Assembly: GCA_034110465.1 (NCBI GenBank)
Contig: JAWUZD010000008.1
Location: 51,754 to 115,753 of the forward strand
Reading direction: 5' to 3'
Length of the DNA stretch: 64,000 nucleotides
Source of the DNA: Aurantibacter sp034110465
GTDB lineage: Bacteria; Bacteroidota; Bacteroidia; Flavobacteriales; Flavobacteriaceae
Position numbers and translations under genes: made by a program. Below the pieces are notes generated by a model, which was not told where the DNA came from, did not search any database, and worked only from the letters and a program-made list of their open reading frames with translations. The stretch's first letter is position 1. Every line of letters starts with the position of its first letter. Shown here in pieces: positions 8,210 through 17,930 of the stretch.

Positions 8210-10807
8210 ATGAAACAATCAATACGCCAATCTAATAAAATCACCTTCCTCTTTTTTTTAGTAACGTTTATTTTAAAAGGACAAAATATTCCATTTAATT
8301 GCGATTACAATGCTTACTTATTTCAGAATAATGATGTATACTCTATAGACTTAGCATCTGGGAATTCTTACCTAGTGGCAGAAAACGTTACTCCAGGAAA
8401 TATTAATGCAACAGCATACAACCCTGCGGACGGATTTATTTGGGGATCATTAACTAGCCCAGAGAAATCTATTGTAAGAATAGGTAAAGATTTTGAAACA
8501 ACAACATATTACATAGATGAATTATCAACATCTAACTCTTATGTTGGAGATATAAATTCTCAAGGTGTTTATTATTTAAAAGGTGGAGGGACAACTTATT
8601 ATAAGGTAAATTTAGATCCAGGTTCTACAAGTTACACAGTACATTTAGCAACAGAAACATTATCACAAAATATTAGTGTTCATGATTGGGCTTTTAATGC
8701 AGTAGATGGTAATTTATATACTGTAGAGAAAAATAGTAATATCCTTTACAGAATTGATCCAAATAATGGAAGTGTTCTTTCTTTAGGCGAGGTGCCAATT
8801 TTAACAGGTTTGACTTATACTTATGGTGCTGTTTATTTTGATGCTTCAGGACGTTTCTATGTTTCGGCAAATCAGACGGGAACTATTTATGTTATTCAAA
8901 ATGTACAAGATTTAAATACTACGGGTATTATGAATTCTAATCTTTTTGCTTTTGGACCATCAAGCTCAAGTAATGATGGTGCAAGATGTCCAACAGCGCC
9001 GGTGCCTCAAGAAATTTGTGATAATGGAATTGATGATGATGGAGACGGTTTAGTTGATTGTGAAGACCCATCTTGTTCTGGATATGGGTCTTGTCCAGCA
9101 ATACTTCCTCCAACTTCTGGAGCTAACGATGGAGGATTGGAAAGTAATAGTCGTTTATCTGAAAAAATTAATAAACGAAGTTTTAATAGGGCTAAATCTG
9201 GCTATAGGTTTGATGAAAATTCTGCTCAAAGAATTATGAAAACAAATCAATATGCTCAGAAAAACTTGGTTTCAAATATCCAATTGCAAGACTTTATTCC
9301 TTTACAAATTATTAACGAAGATTATGTTATAAATTCTACACCATCCGATTTATTAAGTATTACAAATGCCACAGAAGTCTTTTCTGTAGATTATATAGAG
9401 AATGATATAGGAATAGCTTCTATTTTGGCTTTAAAAACAGAAAATGGGGTTTATGAACATACGAAATATATATGTGATAGATTGTTAGGGGCAGAATTAT
9501 TGTCGGTTTCTACAATAGAAATTAATAATCAATCTTTTATAAAATCATTAATTAAAAACACTGATGGAACCATAGAATTTGTACTTAGTTTGTCTGCTAA
9601 AATTATAAATAATGAGACTGACTTTGCAGTAGAAAGTCATTGGAATTTAGACAAGTACGAGGGTGATGTTACTTTTTATAATTTTCAGATTTGGTCAAAC
9701 TCATTAGACGACTTATATCGGTTAGGGGAAGAGGTTTTATTTTTATTAAATATAGAAAAACCTATTAGTTCGTATAATAATTCTTCACCGCCAACTGTTT
9801 TTGTAAAAAAAGGTAAATATTTAAATGGTAGTTTAAATTTAGAAATAGTTAACACTAATGCAACGCAACAAATTAATTTTGATGCTGGATTTAGAACAAC
9901 AGAAACAAGTAACTTTGATTATACATCGAATGTAATTAATCTAGGAGATGGTTATATTACATCACATATATTAGAAATAGGTAATTTGTTTGATGTAGGA
10001 TTTAGAATTGGAGATGGATTTTCAACTCCAGATGATTTGTTTATGTCAGATGGTCCTTGGGGAATAGATGATTCTCAATCTGGAACATTAGTGAATAATT
10101 ATACTGTTTTTGAAAATGATTTTTCTTTTGATAATTTGGATTTTCCAATAGAAAGAAATATTGAATTTTCAGCTAATACAAATAGCTATTTTGCAGCTTA
10201 TAGAGCTTTGACACCTCGATTTAAAGCGGTTGACTTAACAAACTATAATACTTTTAAATTAAGAGCGAAAGGAACTGGTAATCTAGAAATCACTATAGTG
10301 AAACAAAGTATTACGGATTGGCAAACCCAGAAAAAAGCAACTATTTTTTTAGGCGATGAATTTCAAGATTATGAAATACCATTTTCAAGCTTTGTTTCAA
10401 ACAATAATTCAAACATAGATTTTAATGATGTTGTTACAATCGTGTTTACTATGATTAGTGAAAATGGAATGCAAATTACTAAAAATATGGAATTGCAAAA
10501 TTTGCGTTTTTCGGAATCAAACTTACTCTCTGCAACTAGTTTTACTGCTTCAAATAATATTTTAAAAGCTTTCCCAAATCCAATGGAAACTCATACGGAA
10601 ATTCATTTTACATCAATAAATAATGATTTTCTAAAGTATGTATTATATAATCAATTAGGTGAGATAGTATATCAAGCTGATTGTGTTATAAGACAAGGAG
10701 AAAATGTAATTACAGTAGAAAGGAATAATCTAAGTTCTGGGTTATACTTTTTTAAGATATTTGGAGGCTCAGTTTTTTATAAACCACTAAAAATAATAGT
10801 GAAATAG
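8210..10807 (+). CDS. Large secreted protein with type IX secretion sorting tail
   Basis: An 865-residue exported protein. Residues 1-25 form a signal peptide ending near KGQN. The first 255 residues look like a beta-propeller-type repeat region (DUF6923-like). A short Asp-rich, calcium-binding-like segment with paired cysteines follows at about 268-290 (ICDNGIDDDGDG), as in MopE-type proteins. A central region of unknown fold contains a beta-sandwich-like stretch at about 640-770. The last 80 residues form the type A sorting domain (AFPNPMETHTEI, GLYFFKI). It is probably exported across the outer membrane and attached to the cell surface. It lies 108 bases after the LytTR gene and ends at a strong terminator. 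Confidence 0.85.
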   Translation: MKQSIRQSNKITFLFFLVTFILKGQNIPFNCDYNAYLFQNNDVYSIDLASGNSYLVAENVTPGNINATAYNPADGFIWGSLTSPEKSIVRIGKDFETTTYYIDELSTSNSYVGDINSQGVYYLKGGGTTYYKVNLDPGSTSYTVHLATETLSQNISVHDWAFNAVDGNLYTVEKNSNILYRIDPNNGSVLSLGEVPILTGLTYTYGAVYFDASGRFYVSANQTGTIYVIQNVQDLNTTGIMNSNLFAFGPSSSSNDGARCPTAPVPQEICDNGIDDDGDGLVDCEDPSCSGYGSCPAILPPTSGANDGGLESNSRLSEKINKRSFNRAKSGYRFDENSAQRIMKTNQYAQKNLVSNIQLQDFIPLQIINEDYVINSTPSDLLSITNATEVFSVDYIENDIGIASILALKTENGVYEHTKYICDRLLGAELLSVSTIEINNQSFIKSLIKNTDGTIEFVLSLSAKIINNETDFAVESHWNLDKYEGDVTFYNFQIWSNSLDDLYRLGEEVLFLLNIEKPISSYNNSSPPTVFVKKGKYLNGSLNLEIVNTNATQQINFDAGFRTTETSNFDYTSNVINLGDGYITSHILEIGNLFDVGFRIGDGFSTPDDLFMSDGPWGIDDSQSGTLVNNYTVFENDFSFDNLDFPIERNIEFSANTNSYFAAYRALTPRFKAVDLTNYNTFKLRAKGTGNLEITIVKQSITDWQTQKKATIFLGDEFQDYEIPFSSFVSNNNSNIDFNDVVTIVFTMISENGMQITKNMELQNLRFSESNLLSATSFTASNNILKAFPNPMETHTEIHFTSINNDFLKYVLYNQLGEIVYQADCVIRQGENVITVERNNLSSGLYFFKIFGGSVFYKPLKIIVK

Positions 10808-10816
10808 ATTACATAA

Positions 10817-10869
10817 TTTAAACCAATAAAAAGGCAAAAGAATATCTTTTGCCTTTTTATTGGTTTAAA
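10817..10869. terminator. Strong hairpin terminator after the T9SS gene
   Basis: A perfect 24-base-pair inverted repeat (10817-10840 with 10846-10869) around the 5-base loop AATAT, starting 10 bases after the stop codon. The stem includes an A/T-rich flank giving a U-run on both strands. It should end transcription from 8210-10807 and perhaps also act in the other direction. Confidence 0.85.
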
Positions 10870-11039
10870 AATCTTAATAGTTAATTGATTTTATAATGTT
10901 TATTATGTGGTAGAATAATCCATTTATTATGATTGTCTCTGATACAAAAATAACAGAATAACATAGTATAAATACAATTAGTGAATTTTAATGTGTTTTT
11001 ATGAATTAATCAAGCCTAAGAAGAAAGTTGTAAAGATAA

Positions 11040-13109
11040 TTATTGTTCGTTATTTCTAAAAACAGGATTCTTAAATAATAACCATTTAAAACGAACCCCT
11101 AATTCATTAAAAGTAAACCCAGCAGCAGTAGCAGAAGCAATATTACTTCTAGTCCCAAATAAATTAGCTAAGCAGCGATTAGTAAATTTATAACCTAATT
11201 TAGCTTGTATTCTATAAGTATTTTGACTAGAGTTATTTTCTATATATTGTAATCCTGTTGCAGCTGTTAATTCGTAAAACCATTCTTTAGGTTTCGTAAT
11301 AGTTTCATCCTTAATTAGGTTAATAAAGATTTCTGCGGCATTAAATTTTTCTGGACTAAAGTAAATAACTGGAACTTGATTTTTAAATGTAATATATTGA
11401 TAATTTAAGCCTGTTTTAAGTGATGGGCTCTTTAAAATAGTGTAGTACAAAGATGTGAATAATAAATTTCTAGAGTTATTATCATTTTGACTGGTATAAA
11501 AATATTGAGAAAACAATCCAAGATTAAAATTAGTATTCATATTATAATTAACGTAAAAATTATTTTGTATAATTTCTTGATCTAATAATTCTGCGTTAAA
11601 ACTTTGTAATTCGCGTTTATATCCAATGTTTAAATTTTGTAATTTAAAAGGTGTAATTTTAATAGAAATATCGGTTAGAAATTGTGTGTAATTATTTGTT
11701 GTTGCTTCAGCAGATGTAATTCCTGCAAGACTCTGAAACGTTATGTTTGGTGATAATTGGTAAGATAAACCAATACTCAAGTCATTAGAGGTCGCTTTGT
11801 TGTTGGTGATTTTATTACTAGTGTTTCTGTAATTATAATTTCCTAAAATTTTAAGTTTTGTAGACATAGGGAATTCTATCTTATTATTAAATGCTATGGC
11901 TTCGTTATCTCCATTATCAAAAGTATATAAGGTTTTTGCTTCGTATGAAGGAGTAAAGGTAATATCAAGGTTTTTTATAAAGCTAGTTGCGTCTTTTTGA
12001 CCCATATGAAACTTTAAAGTGTTTTCTGCAGAGATGTAAGCATTATTATAAAACCCTAAAGCTTTTAATGAATTAGCTTTACCTAAATTACCATCAAAAG
12101 AAATACTGTCATTTTCTAGAATTTGATTGTAATCTGTTAAACTCTTTTTAAAATCACTTTTATAGGTGTTAAGTGTCGCTCTAAGCGCCAATATCCAATT
12201 CTTGGTTGGCTCTATTATATTTGATTTCTTTATAAGAGTTTTTGCTAATTTATATTCTCCATTCCATATTAAGGCTTGTATATAACGTTCTGTGGTTTGT
12301 TGTACCAAAATAGTATCTGTTTTTTCTTCTAAACTATTAAAGGCTTGTAAACTTAATTGTAATGCTTTTTTTTCTTTAGCGTTTAGGTGAGAAATCAATG
12401 ATAAACCATTAAGTGCATTGATTTTGTTATTTGGATTTTGTAATAATAAATTATAAGTTTTTTTAGAGTCTTCTAGTCTGTTAGTAATTAAGTAAAGGTT
12501 TGCTAGGTTTAGTAAAGTGGTTTTGTCATTATTATGAAGAGTTAAATTTTCCTTTAATAATAATTCAGCTTCATCGTATTCTTGATTTTGTTGTTTTTTA
12601 TAGGCATAACCTAGGTAGATGTATTTTTTTGAGTTTAGTGCATTTGGATTGCCTGGAGAGACTTCTAACGCTTTATTTATGTAAATTAAAGCTTCTTTGT
12701 ACTCCTTTAAGTTAGATAATGTGTTTGCATAGCTAAGCAAAGCTGGAAAACTTTTATTGTTTTCTATTATTAAGTTTTGGAAATAATTTTTAGCTTTTAA
12801 AAAATCACCATTCCATAATAACGATTCACCGTAATTTAGTTTTATTTCAAAGTCATTCGGATAGTCTGTTAGAAGGTTTCTGAATAGTAAGTTTGCCTTT
12901 TCTGGTTTACCATTTAATCCAATAGATCTTCCAAGACATAATCTAGCTGTTTTATTATTTGGGTAATCAATTAATATGTTTTTGAAAAACAATTCTGCCT
13001 TATTGTATTTGCCCGTTTCTAGATAAGTAAACCCTTCTTGCATTTCTTGTGAAAAGCAAAAAAAACTACTTATAGTAATAAGAAATGTAAATGTGTTTTT
13101 GAGATTCAT
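11040..13109 (-). CDS. TPR protein with C-terminal YaiO-like outer-membrane beta-barrel
   Basis: A 689-residue protein if started at the internal ATG at 13109, which opens a good signal peptide (MNLKNTFTFLITISSFFCFSQ). The longer frame from 13181 adds 24 residues that do not look like a leader. Residues up to about 390 are tandem TPR repeats (YLETGKYNKAELFFKNIL and similar, about 34 residues each). The last about 290 residues are alternating amphipathic strands like the YaiO family barrel. The architecture recalls export proteins such as PelB or BcsC: a periplasmic TPR scaffold plus an outer-membrane pore. It faces the polysaccharide genes, so a role in polymer export is plausible but unproven. 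Confidence 0.82.
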   Translation of the reverse strand: MNLKNTFTFLITISSFFCFSQEMQEGFTYLETGKYNKAELFFKNILIDYPNNKTARLCLGRSIGLNGKPEKANLLFRNLLTDYPNDFEIKLNYGESLLWNGDFLKAKNYFQNLIIENNKSFPALLSYANTLSNLKEYKEALIYINKALEVSPGNPNALNSKKYIYLGYAYKKQQNQEYDEAELLLKENLTLHNNDKTTLLNLANLYLITNRLEDSKKTYNLLLQNPNNKINALNGLSLISHLNAKEKKALQLSLQAFNSLEEKTDTILVQQTTERYIQALIWNGEYKLAKTLIKKSNIIEPTKNWILALRATLNTYKSDFKKSLTDYNQILENDSISFDGNLGKANSLKALGFYNNAYISAENTLKFHMGQKDATSFIKNLDITFTPSYEAKTLYTFDNGDNEAIAFNNKIEFPMSTKLKILGNYNYRNTSNKITNNKATSNDLSIGLSYQLSPNITFQSLAGITSAEATTNNYTQFLTDISIKITPFKLQNLNIGYKRELQSFNAELLDQEIIQNNFYVNYNMNTNFNLGLFSQYFYTSQNDNNSRNLLFTSLYYTILKSPSLKTGLNYQYITFKNQVPVIYFSPEKFNAAEIFINLIKDETITKPKEWFYELTAATGLQYIENNSSQNTYRIQAKLGYKFTNRCLANLFGTRSNIASATAAGFTFNELGVRFKWLLFKNPVFRNNEQ

Positions 13110-13258
13110 AGTGTTGTTTTTTACTACTTGCAAGTTAGTCAAACTAAAGCAATCATTCATCTGTAGAAACTTGTATTCCAACGAAAAATAAATAAAAAAA
13201 ATGAGTTGTTGTTGGATATTTGTATCAGAAACTAATATTAATTTAAATACAGTTTATT

Positions 13259-13537
13259 ATGGCTTTACAAATTTTAGAAAACAACGGAATATTTTTTTTA
13301 GAAGGAAACTTAAATGCGACAACTTCAAGATCTTTTATTATTCATTTTGAATATTTAATTAATAAATACAGCTCTATTACAATTAATATAGGACGTTTAA
13401 AAGGTATAGATTCTAATGGTGTGTCTGCAATTAAATCATTATTTGCAAACGCACTTAGAAATCAAAAACTTTTTTCTGTTAATGGATTGGGGTCTAAAGA
13501 TATTTATGAAGATATTCAATCTGATAATGCAGCTTAA
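13259..13537 (+). CDS. STAS-domain protein
   Basis: A 92-residue stand-alone STAS domain of the SpoIIAA anti-anti-sigma type: a first strand pair ending in LEGNLNATT, then ITINIGRLKGIDSNGVSAIKSL, where Asp-Ser follows the third strand as in phosphorylatable members. No kinase (SpoIIAB/RsbW-like) or PP2C phosphatase is encoded nearby, so the switch partner, if any, is elsewhere. Being next to a TPR/barrel gene and a flippase suggests a regulatory role in surface polymer production. This is inference. Confidence 0.75.
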   Translation: MALQILENNGIFFLEGNLNATTSRSFIIHFEYLINKYSSITINIGRLKGIDSNGVSAIKSLFANALRNQKLFSVNGLGSKDIYEDIQSDNAA

Positions 13538-13634
13538 TTAATTTTTATAAATAAGTTAGAATAATGTTGAACATTCAAGTGTTACATCTAAGCATAAAGT
13601 AATTGGGGTTTAGTTTTAATAAGTTAATATTAAA

Positions 13635-13712
13635 AATGGGATAATTATAGGCTCTTTTAGATAATTTGGTTGGTTTTAAGTTTATTTGAGAACCTAGACT
13701 AATTATCCCATT
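13635..13712 (+). other. Long inverted repeat between STAS and flippase genes
   Basis: Positions 13635-13647 (starting AATGGGATAATTA) are a perfect 13-base inverted match to 13700-13712, with a further partly paired AGG/CCT segment inside and a loop of about 45 bases. It sits in the 294-base gap between 13537 and 13832, otherwise empty of genes. It could be a structured leader of the flippase mRNA, an attenuator or a protein-binding dyad. It lacks a U-run, so it is not a plain terminator. Confidence 0.4.
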
Positions 13713-13831
13713 ATTTTCTTACATCGTTTTATCTAAAAATGATGTAAACTAAATATATCTTATTGTAAATATGTTAAGAGTCCTAAGGTTAGAATTAACT
13801 TTGGATTTAAGGAGAGAAAATAAATAAAACT

Positions 13832-15085
13832 ATGGATGAAATAAATGGTCGATTTAATACTCTTAGGTTAAAAATAACTCAAGAACACTTATTTATGTTA
13901 AGTGTTCTTGTTGTTAATGGTGGAAATTATTTATATAACCTTATTCTAGGAAGAATATTGGGGCCAGAACAATTTTCAGACGCGGCTGTTCTAATTACTT
14001 TATTATTGGTGGTTTCTTTTTGTGCAATGACATTTCAATTAGTAACGGCAAAATTTTTAGTAGAGTTAGAAGCTCCTGTTTTTGTTAGTTTTGTTTCTAG
14101 AGTATATAAATATTCTTTTTTTATCGGGTTGTTTTTTGGGGCATTAGTAATTGCATATTCAAAATATTTGCAATCACTCTTTAATACATCCAGTTCAATG
14201 ATGTTTACTGTTTTTGGTATTGGTATTCCTTTATATTTTTTAATGAGTGTAAATAGAGGTGTTTTTCAAGGTGCTAATCAATTAAAACAGCTTTCTGCAA
14301 CTTACCAAACTGAAATGTTAAGCAGGTTATTAATAACATTAAGTTTAATCTATTTTTTTAATATTAAATCGTCTATTGTAATAGCATTTGGGATACTTTT
14401 ATCTTTTTGTTTTGGGCTGCTTCCTTTTAAATTTAGTATAATTAGATTTAAAGCTAATTTAAAATTAGATAACTCTTTAGTAATGTCTGTAAGGTCATTT
14501 TTCGTGATTACTGCGTTTTATGAGTTGACACAAATTATTATTAATAATAGTGACATTCTATTAGTTAAACATTATTTTGATGCCTACGAAGCTGGTTTGT
14601 ATGCTTCTTTGGCTCTAATAGGAAGAGTCGTTTATTTTATAGCCTGGATGTTTGTAATGCTATTATTGCCAACGGTAGTCAAATTTAAAAAAGAAGGAAA
14701 GAACACTTCTATGGTGTTATTTAAGTATGTAGGCTATATTACAATTATAGCAAGCTTAATTATTGGGATTACATTTTTATTTCCTAAAACAACTATTTTG
14801 ATTTTATTTGGTGAGGATTATTTATCAGTTGCCCCTTTGTTATGGAAATATGCTTTGTCAACAGGTGTTTTTGCTATTTCTAATATCTTTGCTTACTATT
14901 TTTTATCTTTAGAGAAGTATATCCCAGTTTTATTCTCAGGTCTTTTTGGATTATTACAAGTTGTTTTAATTGTGTTTTATCATAAAACTTTAGAACAGGT
15001 TGTCTATGTGCAAATTTTCACTATGTTTTTATTATTGGCTTTCCAATTGGGATACTTCTTTTTTAATTCACAAAAGCAAGATTAG
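13832..15085 (+). CDS. MATE-type polysaccharide flippase
   Basis: A 417-residue membrane protein with about 12 predicted membrane segments. It starts on the cytoplasmic side and opens with the LILGRILGPEQFSDAA segment typical of the oligosaccharide flippase (Wzx/PelG-like) part of the MOP superfamily. It should move lipid-linked or nascent glycan across the inner membrane. Upstream is a 294-base gap with the inverted repeat; downstream, after 117 bases, comes a GT4 glycosyltransferase on the same strand, so the two probably work together. The exact substrate is unknown. Confidence 0.85.
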   Translation: MDEINGRFNTLRLKITQEHLFMLSVLVVNGGNYLYNLILGRILGPEQFSDAAVLITLLLVVSFCAMTFQLVTAKFLVELEAPVFVSFVSRVYKYSFFIGLFFGALVIAYSKYLQSLFNTSSSMMFTVFGIGIPLYFLMSVNRGVFQGANQLKQLSATYQTEMLSRLLITLSLIYFFNIKSSIVIAFGILLSFCFGLLPFKFSIIRFKANLKLDNSLVMSVRSFFVITAFYELTQIIINNSDILLVKHYFDAYEAGLYASLALIGRVVYFIAWMFVMLLLPTVVKFKKEGKNTSMVLFKYVGYITIIASLIIGITFLFPKTTILILFGEDYLSVAPLLWKYALSTGVFAISNIFAYYFLSLEKYIPVLFSGLFGLLQVVLIVFYHKTLEQVVYVQIFTMFLLLAFQLGYFFFNSQKQD

Positions 15086-15202
15086 GACACAATATCATAA
15101 TTAACCTTCCTTTCATCTACAGTAAAAGGTTATGTAACTAAAAAGGCCATATTATCTTTATTTAAAATTGCAATTTTACATTGTAATATTAAAATTTTCA
15201 TT

Positions 15203-16426
15203 ATGAAATTAGCAGTTGTAACCGCTTACCCGCCTAGTAAAGTGACTTTAAATGAGTATGCTTATCACTTAGTTAAACATTTTAGACAGAATGAGAGTGT
15301 AACGGAAATTGTTTTGTTAACTGATAAAACTGAAGCTTCTAAAGATGTTTTTTTTACAGAGAACGGCTGTAAGGTTACTGTTAAGGAATGTTGGGGATTT
15401 AATAGTTATCTAAACATTGTCAGTGTAACAAAAGCTATAAACAAAATCAAGCCGGATGCAGTTTTGTTTAATTTACAATTTATGAAGTTTGGTGACAAAA
15501 AAGTTGCTGCAGCATTAGGTTTAATGTTACCATTTATATGTAAGCTAAAGAGAATATCTAATATTGTTTTGCTTCATAATATTTTAGAAGAAGTCGATTT
15601 AGGTTCTGCTGGATTTACTAAAAGTAAAATAATGCAAAAACTATACGGATTTGTTGGAACGAGCTTAACGAAATTGTTATTAAAAGCAGATACAGTTGTG
15701 GTGACAATGCAAAAATATGTAACGATATTAGAAGAGAAGTATAATGCGAAAAACGTAAGATTAATCCCTCACGGGACTTTTGATATATTTGACAGCCAAC
15801 CTAATTATGAATTGCCAAATGGACCATTACAAATAATGACATTTGGGAAATTTGGAACTTATAAAAAGGTAGGAAATATGATAGAAGCTGTAGAGAAAGT
15901 AAGAGTATCTACAGGGTTAGATTTAGAAATTGTTATTGCGGGAACAGATAATCCTAATGTTCCTGGTTATTTAGAAAATATTAAAGAATTATATAAGCAT
16001 ATAAAACAAGTAAGATTTACAGGTTATGTCGAAGAGAAAGATGTATCTATACTTTTTAGCGAAAGCGCAGTAGTAGTTTTTCCATACACGTCTACAACAG
16101 GAAGCTCAGGTGTTTTGCATCAAGCAGGAAGTTATGGTAAAGCTGTAGTTATGCCAGATTTAGGTGATTTAGCATTGTTAGTTAAGGATGAAGGTTATAA
16201 AGGTGAGTTTTTTGAGTCTAACTCTGTAGATAGTTTGGCTAAAGCAATAGAAAATATAGTTGTTAATAATGATTATAGAATAGATTTAGGCAAAACTAAT
16301 TTTAAAGCTGCTAACGCATATCCTATGAGTAAAATAGTTGAAATGTATTTAACTGAGTTTGATAAAATAGACACTTGTAAACTACCTCAAGAATCTGCTA
16401 TTTTTAATGAAATTACTTTTGACTAA
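15203..16426 (+). CDS. GT4-family glycosyltransferase
   Basis: A 407-residue GT-B fold transferase. Seen: the N-terminal VVTAYPPSKVTLNEYAYHL opening, the domain break around residue 195 (RLIPHGTFD), the GKFGTYKKVGNMIEAV segment of the nucleotide-sugar domain, and VVFPYTSTTGSSGVLHQAGSYG, which contains the acidic/Gly-Ser region of the donor site. It is cytosolic, with no membrane segment. It probably transfers a hexose from a nucleotide donor to a growing surface glycan exported by the neighbouring flippase. Its last 14 bases overlap the convergent GH5 gene. Confidence 0.87.
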   Translation: MKLAVVTAYPPSKVTLNEYAYHLVKHFRQNESVTEIVLLTDKTEASKDVFFTENGCKVTVKECWGFNSYLNIVSVTKAINKIKPDAVLFNLQFMKFGDKKVAAALGLMLPFICKLKRISNIVLLHNILEEVDLGSAGFTKSKIMQKLYGFVGTSLTKLLLKADTVVVTMQKYVTILEEKYNAKNVRLIPHGTFDIFDSQPNYELPNGPLQIMTFGKFGTYKKVGNMIEAVEKVRVSTGLDLEIVIAGTDNPNVPGYLENIKELYKHIKQVRFTGYVEEKDVSILFSESAVVVFPYTSTTGSSGVLHQAGSYGKAVVMPDLGDLALLVKDEGYKGEFFESNSVDSLAKAIENIVVNNDYRIDLGKTNFKAANAYPMSKIVEMYLTEFDKIDTCKLPQESAIFNEITFD

Positions 16427-17930
16427 TATATTTAAAAGCTTCTTTTTTAACACCATTTTTATCGATAAAACCAAATCGTTTCTGAGCGTTTTTTCTCCAA
16501 GGTAAATTTCCAACAACAGATTTTGGTACTTTAACAAAATCATATAAGGTCCAAGACATATATTGCAGGTCATTATCTTTAATTATATTTTGGGCTTTTT
16601 TGTGGTAATTTAATTGATCTTCTTCTGTTGTTCCAAATGGTTTCCAAAAACCACTATATGAAGACATCCCAAACTCTTGCATAACTATAGGTTTGCCAGA
16701 AACCTCTTTTTTTAATGATTTAACTGCTTTGTCTAAATTTGCTAAATCTTCATAAAAATGGAATGAAATAAAGTCTACTTTACTTTTTAAAATTCCAGCG
16801 CTTTTTGTGTTAGACCAACCAATGGTAATAGGATGATTGGGGTCTGCTGATTTTACGACATCTAACATTTGATCCAACCACGCAATTACTTTTTCTTTTC
16901 CTCTAGATTCAAAATCTAAATTAGGCTCATTTTTTATATCCCAAGCAAGGATTGCATTATGATTTTTAAAAGTTGAAACAATTTTTTCAGCATGACAATT
17001 ATTTAAAGTCCAATTTAAGATAGAATAGTCACCGTAAAAATCAAAAAGTGTTACAACAACTTTTAGTTCAGTTTCTAATGCTGCATCTAGTGTTTTTTTT
17101 AGTTTTTCAATTTTTTCAGGAATGACTTTAGCTTTTCCAAAGTCATCATATTGAACAAAAATTCTAACTGTATTTAATCCTGCTGCTTTTATAATTTTAA
17201 AATCTTTTTTTATAGTATCTTTATTAAACTTGTGTCCAAACATATCCCAAGGTGTTTCTTTTGGGTAATAGTTTATTCCCTTAATTTTTAGGCTATCTGT
17301 ATTAATAATAGATTCTCTAGGTTTATATTGTTTTACATTCGTTTTTACAGAATGCCTAATGCGCCAAAAACCATCCTCAAGTAAGAATATAACAGAATAA
17401 GTGGATAATTCCTTTGTCTCTAAGACTAGTTTTTTGTTTTTTAAAACACGTTTGTATTCTAAAACGTCTTTATCTGTAACTACAGCTAATTGTCCGTCTT
17501 CACTAAAAAAATCTAATGAGATGTTGTGCTTAAGTGTTGTGGATTCAATGTTAATATTGTTTTTATTATTTAAATTGATTATGTCGTAAAGGTTTTCTAT
17601 TGCATTATCTGTGTAATAATCTTTTAAACCAGATTTTGTATTTGTTTTATTAGAAACATGTTTAACATACATTGCGTTTAAATAATCTTTTTCTAAGTTG
17701 CTTAAAGTCTCTAGGTCCATTTTTCTTCCCTTGTTTTTTATGAGTGACCATTTGATTTTTGGCAAGTAGTTTTCAATTTGATTAATTTCAGTATGTAACA
17801 TATTTGTTCTGTCAGCTCCTGTGTTTAGATAGCTGAATAGTGCACTAACACCAGAAATTATTAATGTAGTTATCATAATATAAGATGCTATTAGTGTTAA
17901 GCGTAATAATTTTTTATTTAAGCCTACCAT
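16413..17930 (-). CDS. Membrane-anchored GH5-like glycoside hydrolase
   Basis: A 505-residue protein with one N-terminal membrane anchor (about 8-33). An NTF2-like extracytoplasmic domain follows (about 75-200), then a TIM-barrel hydrolase (215-505). Catalytic residues are visible: Glu335 in WDIKNEPN as acid/base and Glu419 in VMQEFGMSS as nucleophile, with His391 in SFHFYE. This is the clan A (GH5/cellulase) pattern. It is the last gene of a minus-strand operon behind a large GT-C-like membrane protein, overlapping the previous gene by 7 bases. It may trim or remodel the exported polymer. Substrate unknown. Confidence 0.85.
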   Translation of the reverse strand: MVGLNKKLLRLTLIASYIMITTLIISGVSALFSYLNTGADRTNMLHTEINQIENYLPKIKWSLIKNKGRKMDLETLSNLEKDYLNAMYVKHVSNKTNTKSGLKDYYTDNAIENLYDIINLNNKNNINIESTTLKHNISLDFFSEDGQLAVVTDKDVLEYKRVLKNKKLVLETKELSTYSVIFLLEDGFWRIRHSVKTNVKQYKPRESIINTDSLKIKGINYYPKETPWDMFGHKFNKDTIKKDFKIIKAAGLNTVRIFVQYDDFGKAKVIPEKIEKLKKTLDAALETELKVVVTLFDFYGDYSILNWTLNNCHAEKIVSTFKNHNAILAWDIKNEPNLDFESRGKEKVIAWLDQMLDVVKSADPNHPITIGWSNTKSAGILKSKVDFISFHFYEDLANLDKAVKSLKKEVSGKPIVMQEFGMSSYSGFWKPFGTTEEDQLNYHKKAQNIIKDNDLQYMSWTLYDFVKVPKSVVGNLPWRKNAQKRFGFIDKNGVKKEAFKYISQK

